DNA from: Buxus sempervirens | Lineage: Eukaryota; Streptophyta; Magnoliopsida; Buxales; Buxaceae | DNA length: 64,000 nt | NCBI GenBank assembly: GCA_947561395.2 | Contig: OX387192.1 | Location: 38,325,736-38,389,735 of the forward strand | Direction of reading: 5' to 3' | In this document: one piece after another, positions 38,131-49,166 of the stretch | How positions within the stretch are numbered: the first letter of the stretch is position 1 | Layout: the number at the start of each line of letters is the position of its first letter | Position numbers and translations under genes: made by a program | The notes under the pieces: model-generated | Told to the model about the DNA's origin: nothing | Databases searched by the model: none | The model's input: the letters and a program-made list of their open reading frames with translations, nothing else

Positions 38131-38826
38131 TCAAAAAAACAGTTCAAAAATTATCCTGTTTTTAAAAACCGAAATTTTGGTTTTTAGAAACGACGAATCG
38201 GTTTTCTCTTGAGTGGCATTTTTGTGATACCGTCTTCGTTTTCTCTTCGATATGTAGTTGACCCTACCCAATGCCCATGATGTTTTCGACCTGCGGAACC
38301 AAACCATGGAATCGATGAGAGACCACGCTGCAACGGCCAAGGGCTTTCACATATGCGATCTTGTTGAAGACCATAAGCAGCAAAGTGTCCGTTAACCTAT
38401 CAAAGTGATCCATCTCGCAGACCCGACCAACATCAAGGACGACGATAGAGTGGGTTTATCCGGGTGGGTGTATTAAAACACCGAAGCATCTGGCAGAGGA
38501 AAATAATTCACCAAGTTGAGTATGCTATTCCAGTAACTCTTGTTCTCTTCATAGTCCGTGTCGTTGCAGCTCGTGTTATCGGAATCTCCACCACTGTTCG
38601 CCGAATCCCGATCATCAGACTTCTTGAGAAGAAGATCAGTGAACCCTTCCAATAAATTTGAAGTCCCCCAATTCTTGATGTTCAATGATTCGGTGATTAT
38701 CTGCGATCCTTGCCGAAGGATGTCGTAGATGTCCAAAGAAGTTATTAGTCTCTGGAACGGAAGGGAAAGTTGGGCTTTAGTGATTTTTTTTAAATATAAT
38801 TCAGGTTCGGTCATCCAATTCTTCAT
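38131..38826 (-). pseudogene. Unrecognised gene fragment, truncated by a MITE
   Basis: Minus-strand blocks 38826-38473 and 38340-38131 have gene-like composition: LPFQRLITSLDIYDILRQGS and NYFPLPDASVF, then SLIDSMVWFRRSKTS, with acidic Ser/Asp-rich linkers. Stop codons separate the blocks. The apparent N-terminus MKNWM lies inside a MITE terminal repeat, so the true 5' end is lost. I do not recognise the family; it appears to be a decayed protein-coding copy embedded in repeats. Confidence 0.4.
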
Positions 38827-39080
38827 AATTAAAAATTAGTGATACTTTTTTCAAATAATTGATAATAAGTATCATTTTAGTGTATAAAAAAGGCTTTCTT
38901 CCAAAAGTGACCTCATCAAGCTTTTGTTATCATGGTTTGTCAAAATTATTTAAAGAGGTTTATAAGTCTTTTAAGGGTATTTTTGAAAAAAATTTCCATG
39001 AACAATAATAAATAATATTTGTTTTCAATTGTCTGAAAAAACTATCACTAATTCAATTACGAAGAATTGGACTTAATGAA
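38811..39080. mobile_element. MITE, second copy of the TAGTGATA family
   Basis: Terminal sequences CCAATTCTTCATAATTAAAA...TAGTGATA (left) and TATCACTAATTC...GAAGAATTGG (right) are inverted copies and match the MITE at 19875-20139. It is non-coding. Confidence 0.65.
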
Positions 39081-39429
39081 AAACGACACTAATCCCCGCA
39101 AAGGTTAGTTTTTTGGTAGTAAGGTTTCAACAAAACAGTATGCAAGGCTCTCACCAAATTGAAACTGAGCCTTTATATAATTTGTCCTTCATTAATTTTG
39201 TATCTAGAAAAATAAAATTATGATGATTTAAATGATTAAAATGCTTAGATTTTTTAAGTGGGTACTATTGTCTTTAAACCTTAAACAAATAGAAATAGCT
39301 AATGGTGTGAAAGTTGTTTAAGATGTAGGTATAAGAAAAGGTTGATAGAATTGGTTAGTTTGTAATATGTGGTATGGAAGTTTGATTTGTGTATTTTTTT
39401 CATAGCAAATTTATTATAGTTTAACAGCC

Positions 39430-40160
39430 TTGCATCTTGTATAGCAATGCCATTTTTGTTGATTTTTAAAACTTTAATAGCTTTTTTTTATCAATTGTTA
39501 CCAAACAAGTTTTTTTCACCTGTTTTCAAAAACCCAAAAAACAATAATTGTTACCAAACAAGTTTCTTGTCACCTGTTTCAAAAACCCAAAAACGGTTAA
39601 AAAAGTTTTTAGTTTTCAAACTGTTTTTTAAAAAAGCATTACCAAATAGCCTAGTAGATTAACAAAACAAGTATTTTAAAAAATGTTATCAATAAATTTA
39701 AACAACAAATTTTGCTGATTTTAAAAGCTAAGAGGCAATTTGACAATGTTTTTTTTTTTTTTACTGTTTGAAAACAAAAATTGTTTCTAACTATTTTTGG
39801 GTTTTTAAAAACAATTGATAAAAAAACAAATCAAGTTTTCAAAATCAATAAAATTGTGTTTCATACGTTTTATAAGTTTTCAAAATCAATAACATTGTGG
39901 TTAATAATTACTAGATTAACAAAACAAGTATTTAAGAAAATGTTATCAATAAGTTTAAACAAACAAATTTGCTAGCTCAAAAAGCTAAGAGGCAATTTGG
40001 TAATGTTTTTTTTCTTTTAACAGTTTGAAAACTAAAAACATTTCTAACTGTTTTTGGATTTTTTAAAACAGGTGACAAGAAACCCATTTGGTAACAATTG
40101 ATAAAAAACAATTGAAGTTTTCAAAATCAATAAAAGTGTGTTTCATAAGTCATTATTCAA
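39430..40160. mobile_element. Cluster of fold-back (MITE-like) repeats
   Basis: Three related blocks share AACAGTTTGAAAACTAAAAA, ACAGGTGACAAGAAAC and GTTACCAAACAAG. The block at 39430-39660 is inverted relative to those at about 39720-39870 and 39980-40160. Similar pieces occur at 38045-38170, 42420-42760, 43560-43735 and 44330-44510. Inverted terminal sequences without coding content suggest one MITE family with nested or rearranged copies. Confidence 0.6.
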
Positions 40161-41297
40161 AAACTAATTTTGATTGATATTGTATTTGACAGAAATCATC
40201 TACCCCCATTTTCTCGTGCACCTATACACTACCCAAATGTGATTGCTGCATTTAGTTTTGAAAAATAAATTTCCTCCTGTCATATGATTTTTTTTCCAAT
40301 GTGAGGTGCACCAATCAAATGAAGAGGTGCAGGGTTGCAAGTGATAATGGACGTATTGTTAAGAGTCTTGGTCAAGACTCCAAAACAATTCTGCAACCAT
40401 GCCTCTTTTGCGAGAAATGCATCCAAAGTTGATCCCCTTGACCGTATATAAGGCACACGAGCAATATGTAAATAAATGGATCACAACTCAAGATAAGGAA
40501 ACTCCTTGAATTCTTATTGAAAGGAAACAAAATCAGCCAAGAACAAAATCTAAAGCTGCCACATTGTAGGGTTATTAGCCCAACAACAATACTCAACCAA
40601 GGTAATTAGCCTTGAAAAAGTCCCAAGTGAAAAGGAATACGATTCTCTCTTTCACCGATACTTGCCTTTCGGCACCCAATGCATAACCAAAAAATGGCTG
40701 CAACTTTTGAAAAGAAAAAGAAGAAAGCCTAAACATAACCCTACGTGGCTCTTAAATAGCCAAGGAAACCTAATCTCTAATCCTATCATAATCCTTAAAA
40801 TAAGATGATCCTAATCTCTAGAATAATGAGATAGCAATCTCCCAAATTATAGGAGAAGCTATCGCCATTCTATCAATTGGATATTCTGTTCGTTAAATAA
40901 TTTATTCATAAAATATAAGATAAATCCCAAGAGAAATAGTCAAGAAGGTTCGGCCACCTTCTTGAGCTCCAAGTGCAGCACGTCCATGGGTTAGTGGGGG
41001 CCTTGTTGGGCACTCTAGTATGCCTTGCTTGGGTTTGTCTGTGTTGACTCTTGTCTTCTTCATGGGTCCTTTGTCGATGTGTGTGCCCTCAATGGTTGCC
41101 ATGGCATGACTAGTGCCCTCCAATTGGACCGCTTGGTCGGTTTGGCCCCCATCACTACCTGGGGTTTTGTCACGTATACCATATGCGTCCTGCTATGTTA
41201 TATATAAATCCTTCCATAAGAACCATAAGAAATTTTTAAAGGGCCTAAAAGTTTCCGTTAACTAATAATATTAATTACCTTCTTAAGAAACATTAAT
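40161..41297. other. Unclassified intergenic sequence
   Basis: No gene or complete repeat was identified. The region around 40900-41200 is less AT-rich than its surroundings and may be an old retrotransposon or LTR, but no ends or protein motif could be shown. Confidence 0.4.
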
Positions 41298-41391
41298 TTA
41301 ATGTTGTATTTGTGATTGCTTAATTAAGCACTTAATTTCAACTTATGATTTATTTAGCCATTTTTTATAAGCAATCACAAACACAGCCTTA
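41298..41391. mobile_element. Small MITE with 18-bp inverted repeats
   Basis: TGTATTTGTGATTGCTTA at 41305-41322 pairs with TAAGCAATCACAAACACA at 41368-41385, one mismatch. Flanking TTA words suit a PIF/Harbinger-type insertion, but this is uncertain. Confidence 0.6.
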
Positions 41392-41561
41392 AGTATTAAA
41401 AGTTGTATCTTAAAACAGACTAACAATCATAGGTATGTTAGAGTATTACTTAAATTTTACAACGAAATAAATGAAAAGAATATTAAGATGGGGAAAATGT
41501 GAGAATTCCAATAGTTCTTTAAGTTCCAAAGTAGCAAAGAAGCTTGTGAAGTTTTTAAATT

Positions 41562-42060
41562 TTTGATCGGTAATCAAGGAGAATATATATTAATGTAGTA
41601 TAGAATATACAAATAAAGATTGTCTTGTTGGTACATAGATTATGTACCTAAGACTACAAAAAAAACAAGGAAAAACATGTATTCCTCGTAAAGAAAGAAA
41701 ATACAATCCAATCACTCCTCTAGTCAGGAAACGAATCCCCAAAACAAAACTCATGGAAAGGAATATTGGACAAGCAATTCTCCGATACTGCCCAATCATA
41801 CATAGGATTTTTTTCTCTAGAGTTGCAGAATTTCTTTCTTGATTTCTGAAAATTCTGTGGTTCCTTTCTCTCCAAATGCCCCATGCTATGGTTGTCTCCA
41901 AATGCCCCATGCTATGGTTGCCGGGGTGATGTTCCAAAGCATTGACTTGCTGGATTTTCCTTTCCTCCTCCCCCACGACTGTAGAACCTTGGAAAATTTC
42001 TCAGCTTGAGCCCACGTTGTTTTGAACCTTACAAGAATCATGTTCAATAACTTTCTTACT
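41562..42060 (-). mobile_element. 5'-truncated LINE tail, sister of the FEN1-intron copy
   Basis: The minus strand encodes [20 protein letters not shown] and ends TTGATTACCGATCAAAAA, matching the copy at 5312-5733. A 26-bp tandem duplication (AACCATAGCATGGGGCATTT...) is visible at 41877-41930. The coding capacity is broken. Confidence 0.8.
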
Positions 42061-43139
42061 TCCCTACCAAAAGCATACCCCTAATTATCATGGTGAAATA
42101 TGCACTCTCTTTCGTAAACTCCAATATCGATAACCTATCTCACGACCCCTTCTCTGTCCCTCTCTCGCTTTCTCTCTCTGTGTCACATTATCTCTTTCTC
42201 TTTCGCTCTTTCTTTCCCTCATGTTCTTCCTCTCGATTTGTTCTCCTTTTTTAAACTCTCTCTCTCTACTGGAAGACATCAAACCCTCTCTCAAATCTCT
42301 ATTTTCTTTCAGAGCAAGGCATTATGACGACGAAAGAAGAAATCTGACATCAGTTTTTTTGCAGAGGAAGAAGAGCCCTAAACCATCGAATAAAAGTATT
42401 ACAAAATTGCAACCATAAGAAATAGCAAAAACCGATTTTATATTTTTAAAAACCCAAAATTTTCGATTTTTGAAAACTGGAATGTTTTTGAAACGGTTTT
42501 TTGTTTTAAACAATTTGAAAACCCCAATACCAAACACCTTTCTCAATTTTTTCTGTTTTCAAAATCAGAAAAACAGTTTTTAAAAATGTTGCCAAACACC
42601 CTCCAAGTATTTCAAATTCTAAAAATAGTGTTTCCTTCAAAAATATTTTTAATCAATTTGAAAATCATCCTTGCCAAATACAATTTCAAAGTTTCAGTTG
42701 TAAAAATTGAAAGAAATAAAAAAAAATTTTAAAAATGTTACCAAACAGCCTCCTAATCGTTCCATACCTTCAACAAAATATTGTTTCTTAATTTCTTTTA
42801 ACTTCTACAGTCCATTACTTGGATCAACTTTCTCGTGGCCATGTCCACTATTTTATTATCGTATCCCTTATATTGGATGGAAAGCGTGTTAGAATTATCA
42901 TGTAAAGGAAAGAAAAATGAAAATTTTCAAGACGAGCCAATATATACATAATGAACAACAAGAGAAAAAAATGTTTTCAAATGAGAATCTATTAGAAAAT
43001 TTTTTTTTGTGGTTGTCAATTTGTCATCATTTTCCATGAAAAATATTGAAGAGAGACAAAGATAATAGATCTTACAGACAAAATAATTTCAAATACGCAT
43101 AAAACGGTCAATTGCAGGTTTATACATGCATTCATATTC
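42061..43139. other. Pyrimidine-rich and fold-back repeat sequence
   Basis: 42130-42300 is a CT-rich tract producing artificial Arg/Glu-rich minus ORFs. 42420-42760 belongs to the fold-back repeat family seen at 39430. No gene was found. Confidence 0.5.
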
Positions 43140-44720
43140 ATAATATTGAAATTCGAAACCGAGCTTGATGGGTTTGGATTTTATGAGACCCGTTCGTAGA
43201 CCAGAAACTCCAGACCAAAGCCCAGTTTAAATCGGGCCAGACTCATCAGGTTTAATGGCCCCGCACCTAAAATTTTCAGCCGTACGACGAACGCTGTGTC
43301 TTGCATTCGCAACGAACGTAGGGATTTTATCATCAGTCAGTCCCAATCCCTTATGCCTTCTGTACTGTAATTGTCATTGCAATTTAAATCGAGAAAATAT
43401 AGACTTCCGTTTATTAAACCCGCATAAGAGGAATCTCCCAATTCGATCGTCCTCTTCTCGTTTGCCCTAAGTAATACAATCGCTGGAACTCAGCCATTAG
43501 GTTGAACTACGGTTTCGAAAGTGCGTTTCAAGGCAAGAATCGCTGGAATGCTTTTCAGAAGTGTTTTTTTGTTTTTGAAAACAAAAAATTACTTTCAAAA
43601 ACAAAATTGTTGTTTGGTTATGCACACATGAAGCAATTTATAATAAGCAAAAAAGCAAGTTCATTGTTTTTCAAAAGAAGCACAGAAATGTTGCTTCTTA
43701 CTTTAACCATAAATTTACTTTCTTGCTTCTAAAACCCTCGACACAAAACTAGACCGAAAAAAAATTGACCCATCATGTCCAACTCGAATAAATGGGTTCA
43801 GGTTGATCCATGTAATAGTTGGGTCGGCTTTGGGTTGGGGATATAGTAACCCGTTTGTATTCCGGTCAACTCTACTTTAGCTCGATAATGAGCCGTTTAA
43901 TCCGATAAAGACCTGTTTAACACGATAATGACCCGTTTAATACATTAATGGCCAGTTTAACACACAAATGACCCGTTTAACACGATAATGGTCCGTTTAA
44001 CCTAATAATGACTCGTTTAACCCGACAATGACTCGTTTAACTCGATAATGACCCGTTTAACTCGATAATGACCCGTTTAATCCTAAAATGTATCACTAAT
44101 TCACGTTATTTTCTATTGGAGTATTTTTAATAATTAAAAAATAAAAAATTTTAATCGGGTGGTGGGTTGAACCAGATTGTTGGCGAGTTTGGTTTAGTTT
44201 TAGGTTTTCCCAACCCATCAATAAACAGATTTAACATGAACCGGTCCAATTATTGCTCAACCTGTTACAATATAAGTTAAGTATATTTTTAAGTAGAATG
44301 CATCAACTGTTTACGGTAGTCTTATATGATAGCATAAAAGTAATTTATATGCTACTGTAATTACCAAACATGTTTTTTTGTTTCTTAGCAGCAAAGCAAA
44401 AATTTACCAAACAGCTTTGCTTTCAACAAAAGATTTTCTAAAAGCAGAAAATTATTTTTTTGCTTTCTTACTTTTGAAAGCAAGAAAGCAAAAACTACCC
44501 AACAGAATCTTTATCATCAGTCGGTCCGAATACCTTATGCCTTTTGTACTGTAATTGTCATTGCAATTTAAATCGAGAAAATATAGACTTCGTTTATTAA
44601 ACCGCAGACGAGGAATCTCCCAATTCGATCGTCCTCTTCTCGTTTGCCCTAAGTAATACAATCGCTGGAACTCAGCCGCGCCATTAGGTTGAACTGCTGT
44701 TTCGAAAGTGCGTTTCAAGG
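43140..44720. repeat. NUP98 copy A 5' flank, itself duplicated around an insertion
   Basis: 43315-43550 and 44507-44720 are near-identical copies of the NUP98 leader region (both contain CAATTTAAATCGAGAAAATA and CGATCGTCCTCTTCTCG). They bracket about 950 bp holding fold-back repeats and a 20-bp minisatellite. A third copy precedes NUP98 copy B at about 62090-62310. Confidence 0.85.
43881..44100. repeat. 20-bp minisatellite, about 11 units
   Basis: Eleven contiguous 20-bp units follow the pattern CNCGATAATGACCCGTTTAA with two to six changes each. There are no spacers and no coding frame. Confidence 0.93.
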
Positions 44721-44941
44721 AAAGAATCCGCCTCTATCTTTTTCGATCGATTTTTTACTTGCCTCTTTATATCTAACTATGCATAGAGCGATCCAACTGC
44801 GAATCTGCGATGGTTGTATAACTATCGATTGCAGCTTTTCGGGTCTACAGTCTACTACACTCTTTCTGATTCACTTGTATATACATGACAGTTTTTGTCG
44901 CTGAATCGTTTTTTGTTCAGATTGAAGAACCGTAAGGGAGG

Positions 44942-47900
44942 ATGTTTGGGTCGGGCAGCCGTAAGTTTTTTTGATAAACCGATTACTCGAGTCGTTCTTC
45001 TTCGCGTTTATTTTATTTGATTTTTTATTGCCTGCATTCTCGGTCTCCAAGCGTTGCTTGAATCTAATTAGATGTTTCCTTTTGTCTTCTGAATAATGGG
45101 AGTGTAAAATCCTTGTTACGAGTACTTGTTTAAGTCATAACAATTCATCGGAATTCTGGAGTTCAAATTATTAAATGCATATAAAAGAGATCTCTTTTGT
45201 ATATTATGTTTCTTAATTATTAATAGGGTTCACGTATGATTCCGCACACTAACCCATCCTCATGTCTTCCTTAAAGTGCCAATGAATAGCTGTCTTGTGA
45301 ATTCTAGTGAGCATATGTTGCATCTAGCTCTTTAGTGAATTATTTTTCATAACTTGACCTGATACCATTGAAAATTTTCATTATACATCACAAGATCGGA
45401 TAGTTATTCATTCAGCTTCAGGGTTTGGTTTGTTGAACTTCCCCTACTTTCAGCTTGTAGTTATCATTTTCTACCCCCACCCCCTTTTTTTGGATTGTTT
45501 TTTAATGTTTGATTTTCTTATCGTCCGCTTTTGTTTGAATTCTCCTTTTTACATTTTATCTGACTTTACTCGTAATAATGATTAAATATTTTCTCATGTA
45601 ACAGCTTTTGGGCAGTCGTTTGGTAGCCCGTTTGCTTCCCAATCAGTTTGTGGTCAGTCCAGTACCACTAGTAGCAACCCTTTACCTCCAAAAAAAAAAA
45701 AAAGCAACCCTTTAGCTCCGAAACCCTTTGGTAGCACAAACCCTTTTGGTTCACAGACAGGGGGTTCAATATTTGGCAGCACTTCAACTGGCGTGTTTGG
45801 AGCAACTCAGTCGTCTTCGCCTTTAGCTTCCAGTACCCCGGTCTTTGGTGCCTCATCATCACCTGCTTTTGAAAGTTCAACGCCTGCTTTTGGTGCTTCT
45901 TCAACTCCTGCTTTTGGTAGCACTTCGTCATCTTTTGGTGGTAAGTAATTTAGTTTTTCTTATTTTACTATGCTATGTTTTATCTTAGTTTTACCTCCCA
46001 TCCTCTGATCCCGAGGTCATATAATGATTGAAAGATGGTAAGCAAACATTAAGTGGTGATATTTCAGTTTGTATTTGAGAATGCAGACGAATACAACACA
46101 CATACACTCACTGGAAATATGGTTGCATCTATTTTCTATTGCCTGAACTGTCTCTTATCTTAATACGTGTAACTGTTATTGCATTATGGGTAGCATCGAG
46201 TACAGTTTAACAGACTATTGTTCCGATGATGTTAGTTCTACTTGATTGTTTGCAGAAAAATCCTACTTGCAATATGTTTGTGTGACTTCTAGAAGTTCTA
46301 TTTCAATCACATATAAATATCAGAGCAGGAACTACTATTGGCTGACTCTTGAAGATAAATCATATGATAATCATAAGCTTATTTGGGCAAACTGTTCTTG
46401 AACTTTGAGAGTAGTTAGCTAATCATCTTACAAACCTTTTTATTCTCCATGATATTTGAAATTTTTTTTCATTTAATGAATATATTCATTTTACTTGTTC
46501 AGATTCTTTGAATCATTCATTCCAACATAATTCATTTTTGTGCAGAAACTTATTTGAAAATAAAACCTTCTGGTGTTTTCATTATCATTGACCTCAATAT
46601 CAAATAATCAGAGTCCCAAGCTACTGAAATGATGGCCATGTTCTATATAACTAGAATCAAAACGTTCTTGGTGCCAACATTTGAATAACCTGCTGTGACT
46701 CCAGTTCCATATTTGAAGAAAAATACATAGAACTATCTTCCCTTTTTGTTTTTTCTTCATCTCAATTTTATTTAAACTTTATTTTTCGAGATATTTAGTT
46801 CTATTGTTTGCGTGTTCTTGTTTTTTTTTCTGAACTACTGTAACTCATTTTATTGTTTTTTCTTTTATATGAAGGATCTTCAATATTTGGACAGAAGCCA
46901 GCTTTTGGAGGCTTTGGGTCAACTACTACTCAAACAAGTCCATTTGGAAGCACGTTTCCACAAACACAACCTTCATTTGGAAGTAGTATCTTTGGTTCTG
47001 CTACGCCATTTGGCACATCCAGTCAACCTGCATTTGGTGCTACGAGCGCCCCAGGTTTTGGTGCTACTAGTACTCCAGCTTTTGGTGCAACAAGCATCCC
47101 CGCCTTTGGTGCTACAAGCACTTCGGCATTTGGGTCAACAACGACTCCAGCATTTGGTAGCACAGGCACATCATTTGGTGTCTCAAGTGCACCTGCTTTT
47201 GGATCTGGTGGAGCGTCTGGGGTTTCAAGCACACCTCTTTTCGGATCTTCAAGCACCCCTACTTTTGGTTCTTCAAGCACTCCCGCATTTGGTGCTTCGA
47301 GTACTCCTGCATTTGGTGCTTCGAGTACTCCAGCTTTTGGTGCAACAAACACCCCAACCTTTGGTGCTACAAGCACTCCGGCATTTGGGTCAACAACGAC
47401 TCCAGCATTTGGTAGCACAGGCACATCATTTGGTGTCTCAAGTGCACCAGCTTTTGGATCTGGTGGAGCATCTGGGGTTTCAAGCACACCTCTTTTTGGA
47501 TCTTCATGCATCCCTACTTTTCGTTCTTCAAGCACTCCCACATTTGGTGCTTTGGGTACTCCTGTATTCGGTGCTTCGAGTACTCCTGTATTTGGTGGTT
47601 CGAGTGATCCTGCATTCAGTGCTTTGAGTACTCCTACGTTTGGTGCTTCGAGTACTCCTGTATTCGATGGTTCGAGTAGTCCTACATTTGGTGCTTCGAG
47701 TACTCTAGCTTTTGGTGCTACAAGCACCCCAGCCTTTGGTGCTACAAGCACTCTGGCATTTGGGTCAACAACGACTCCAGCATTTGGTAGCACAGGCACA
47801 TCATTTGGTGTCTCAAGTGCACCCGCTTTTGGATCTGGTGGAGTGTCTGGGGTTTCAAGCACACCTCTTTTTGGATCTTCAAGCACCCCTACTTTTGGTT

Positions 47901-49047
47901 CTTCAAGCACTCCCGCATTTGGTGCTTCGAGCACTCCCGCATTTGGTTCTTCGAGTACTGCAGCTTTTGGTGCAACAAGCACCCCAGCCTTTGGTGCTAC
48001 AAGCACTCCGGCATTTGGGTCAACAACGAATCTAGCATTTGGTAGCACAGGCACATCATTTGGTGTCTCAAGTGCACCAGCTTTTGGATCTGGTGGAGCA
48101 TCTGGGGTTTCAAGCACACCTCTTTTTGGATCTTCATGCATCCCTACTTTTCGTTCTTCAAGCACTCCCACATTTGGTGCTTTGGGTACTCCTGTATTCG
48201 GTGCTTCAAGTACTCCTACATTTGGTGCTTCGAGTACTCCTGCATTTGGTGCTTCGAGTACTTCTGCTTTTGGTGCATCCAGTGCTCTGCCATTTAGTTT
48301 TGGTTCCACTCCGGCCTTCAGCCAATCAACTTCTGCATTTGGTGCCAATCCATTCGGAACTACTTCATCTCTCTTTGGAGCTCAAAGTTTTCCGTTTGGT
48401 GAGTTATTTTCAATTCATTCTCTGAGTACTCTATTCGGTGCTTCATGTCTTTTTACAACTCTTTTTAACTCTTGAGCTATCATGCAAGTGGTCAAACTTC
48501 AGCACAAGCATTTGCAAGCACAGGTTTTGGGCAGTCAGCTTTCGGGGGTCAGCGTGAAGGAAGTAGAATAGCAACTTACACCCCAACAGTTGAGATAGAT
48601 GGCGGCAACAGCACAGAGCCTGCTGGAAAGCTTGAGTCTATATCAGCCATGCTTGTCTACAAAGATAAAAGCCATGAAGAATTGAGGTGGGAGGACTATC
48701 AGTTGGGAGATAAAGGTCTTCTCAAATGGCACTCAAATAATTTCAGTTTTTCTCCTTTCTCCTCCTTTGATTTATTTCAGTAAATGACATTTAGTATTTC
48801 TATGTTCTTATATTCACCGGATGATTTATTTCAGCACAAGCATTTGGAAGCACCGGTTTTGGGCAGTCAGCTTTCGGGGGTCAACGTGGAGGAAGTAGAA
48901 TAGCACCTTACACCCCAGCAGCTGAGATAGATGGCGGCAGCAGCACAGAGCCTGCTGGAAAGCTTGAGTCTATATCAGCCATGCCTGTCTACAAAGATAA
49001 AAGCCATGAAGAATTGAGGTGGGAGGACTATCAGTTGGGAGATAAAG
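44942..49047 (+). CDS. NUP98: NUP98 nuclear pore FG-nucleoporin, copy A (lacks the normal C-terminus)
   Basis: NUP98 lines the nuclear pore with FG repeats that bind transport receptors. Exons: 44942-44960 (MFGSGS), 45605-45940, 46875-48398, 48503-48715 and 48835-49047, all in phase with GT-AG introns. Exons 2 and 3 encode about 620 residues dominated by TPAFGA/S and TPLFGSS repeats; exons 4 and 4' end in the plant NUP98 block KLESISAM(P/L)VYKDK...[13 protein letters not shown]. Exon 4' is a tandem duplicate of exon 4. The usual second FG half and autoproteolytic C-terminal domain are absent; at about 49167 different sequence begins. Exon 2 contains a 30-bp in-frame insertion giving a four-lysine run. 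No stop interrupts the exons. It may be a truncated pseudogene, a short isoform, or the front of a fusion gene. Confidence 0.85.
47129..48280 (+). repeat. Higher-order FG repeat in NUP98 exon 3
   Basis: The module starting TTTGGGTCAACAACGA occurs at 47129, 47384, 47759 and 48014, spacings 255, 375 and 255 bp, all multiples of three. The pair of short and long modules forms a 630-bp superunit present twice. Confidence 0.9.
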
Positions 49048-49166
49048 GTATTCACAAATGGCACTCAAATAATTTCAGTTTTTCTCCTTTCTCCTCCTTT
49101 GATTTATTTCAGTAAATGACATTTAGTATTTTTATGTTCTTATATTCATCGGCTGATTTATTTCAG
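48503..49166 (+). repeat. 332-bp tandem duplication containing NUP98 exon 4
   Basis: Unit 1 (48503-48834) and unit 2 (48835-49166) include the 213-bp exon, its donor, and intron ending GATTTATTTCAG. Differences are few. The exon length is a multiple of three, so splicing both keeps the frame. Confidence 0.93.

Noticed and set aside
40902..41207. ORFs of 73 and 60 codons in 40.9-41.2 kb
   Set aside because: No motif, on opposite strands over the same bases; probably old repeat sequence.
42088..42294. Arg/Glu-rich minus ORF
   Set aside because: Product of a CT-rich tract; no conserved features.
43881..44100. CRISPR-like regular repeat
   Set aside because: Units are contiguous without spacers and the genome is a plant; it is a minisatellite.
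47023..48348. A 441-codon open frame on the minus strand
   Set aside because: It is exactly opposite the NUP98 FG repeat. The repeated TCN/GGT/ACN codons avoid stops on the other strand; no independent protein features.
46812..48425. Leucine-rich open frames in the +2 frame ([13 protein letters not shown])
   Set aside because: They are frame shadows of the FG repeat with the same periodicity, not membrane proteins.
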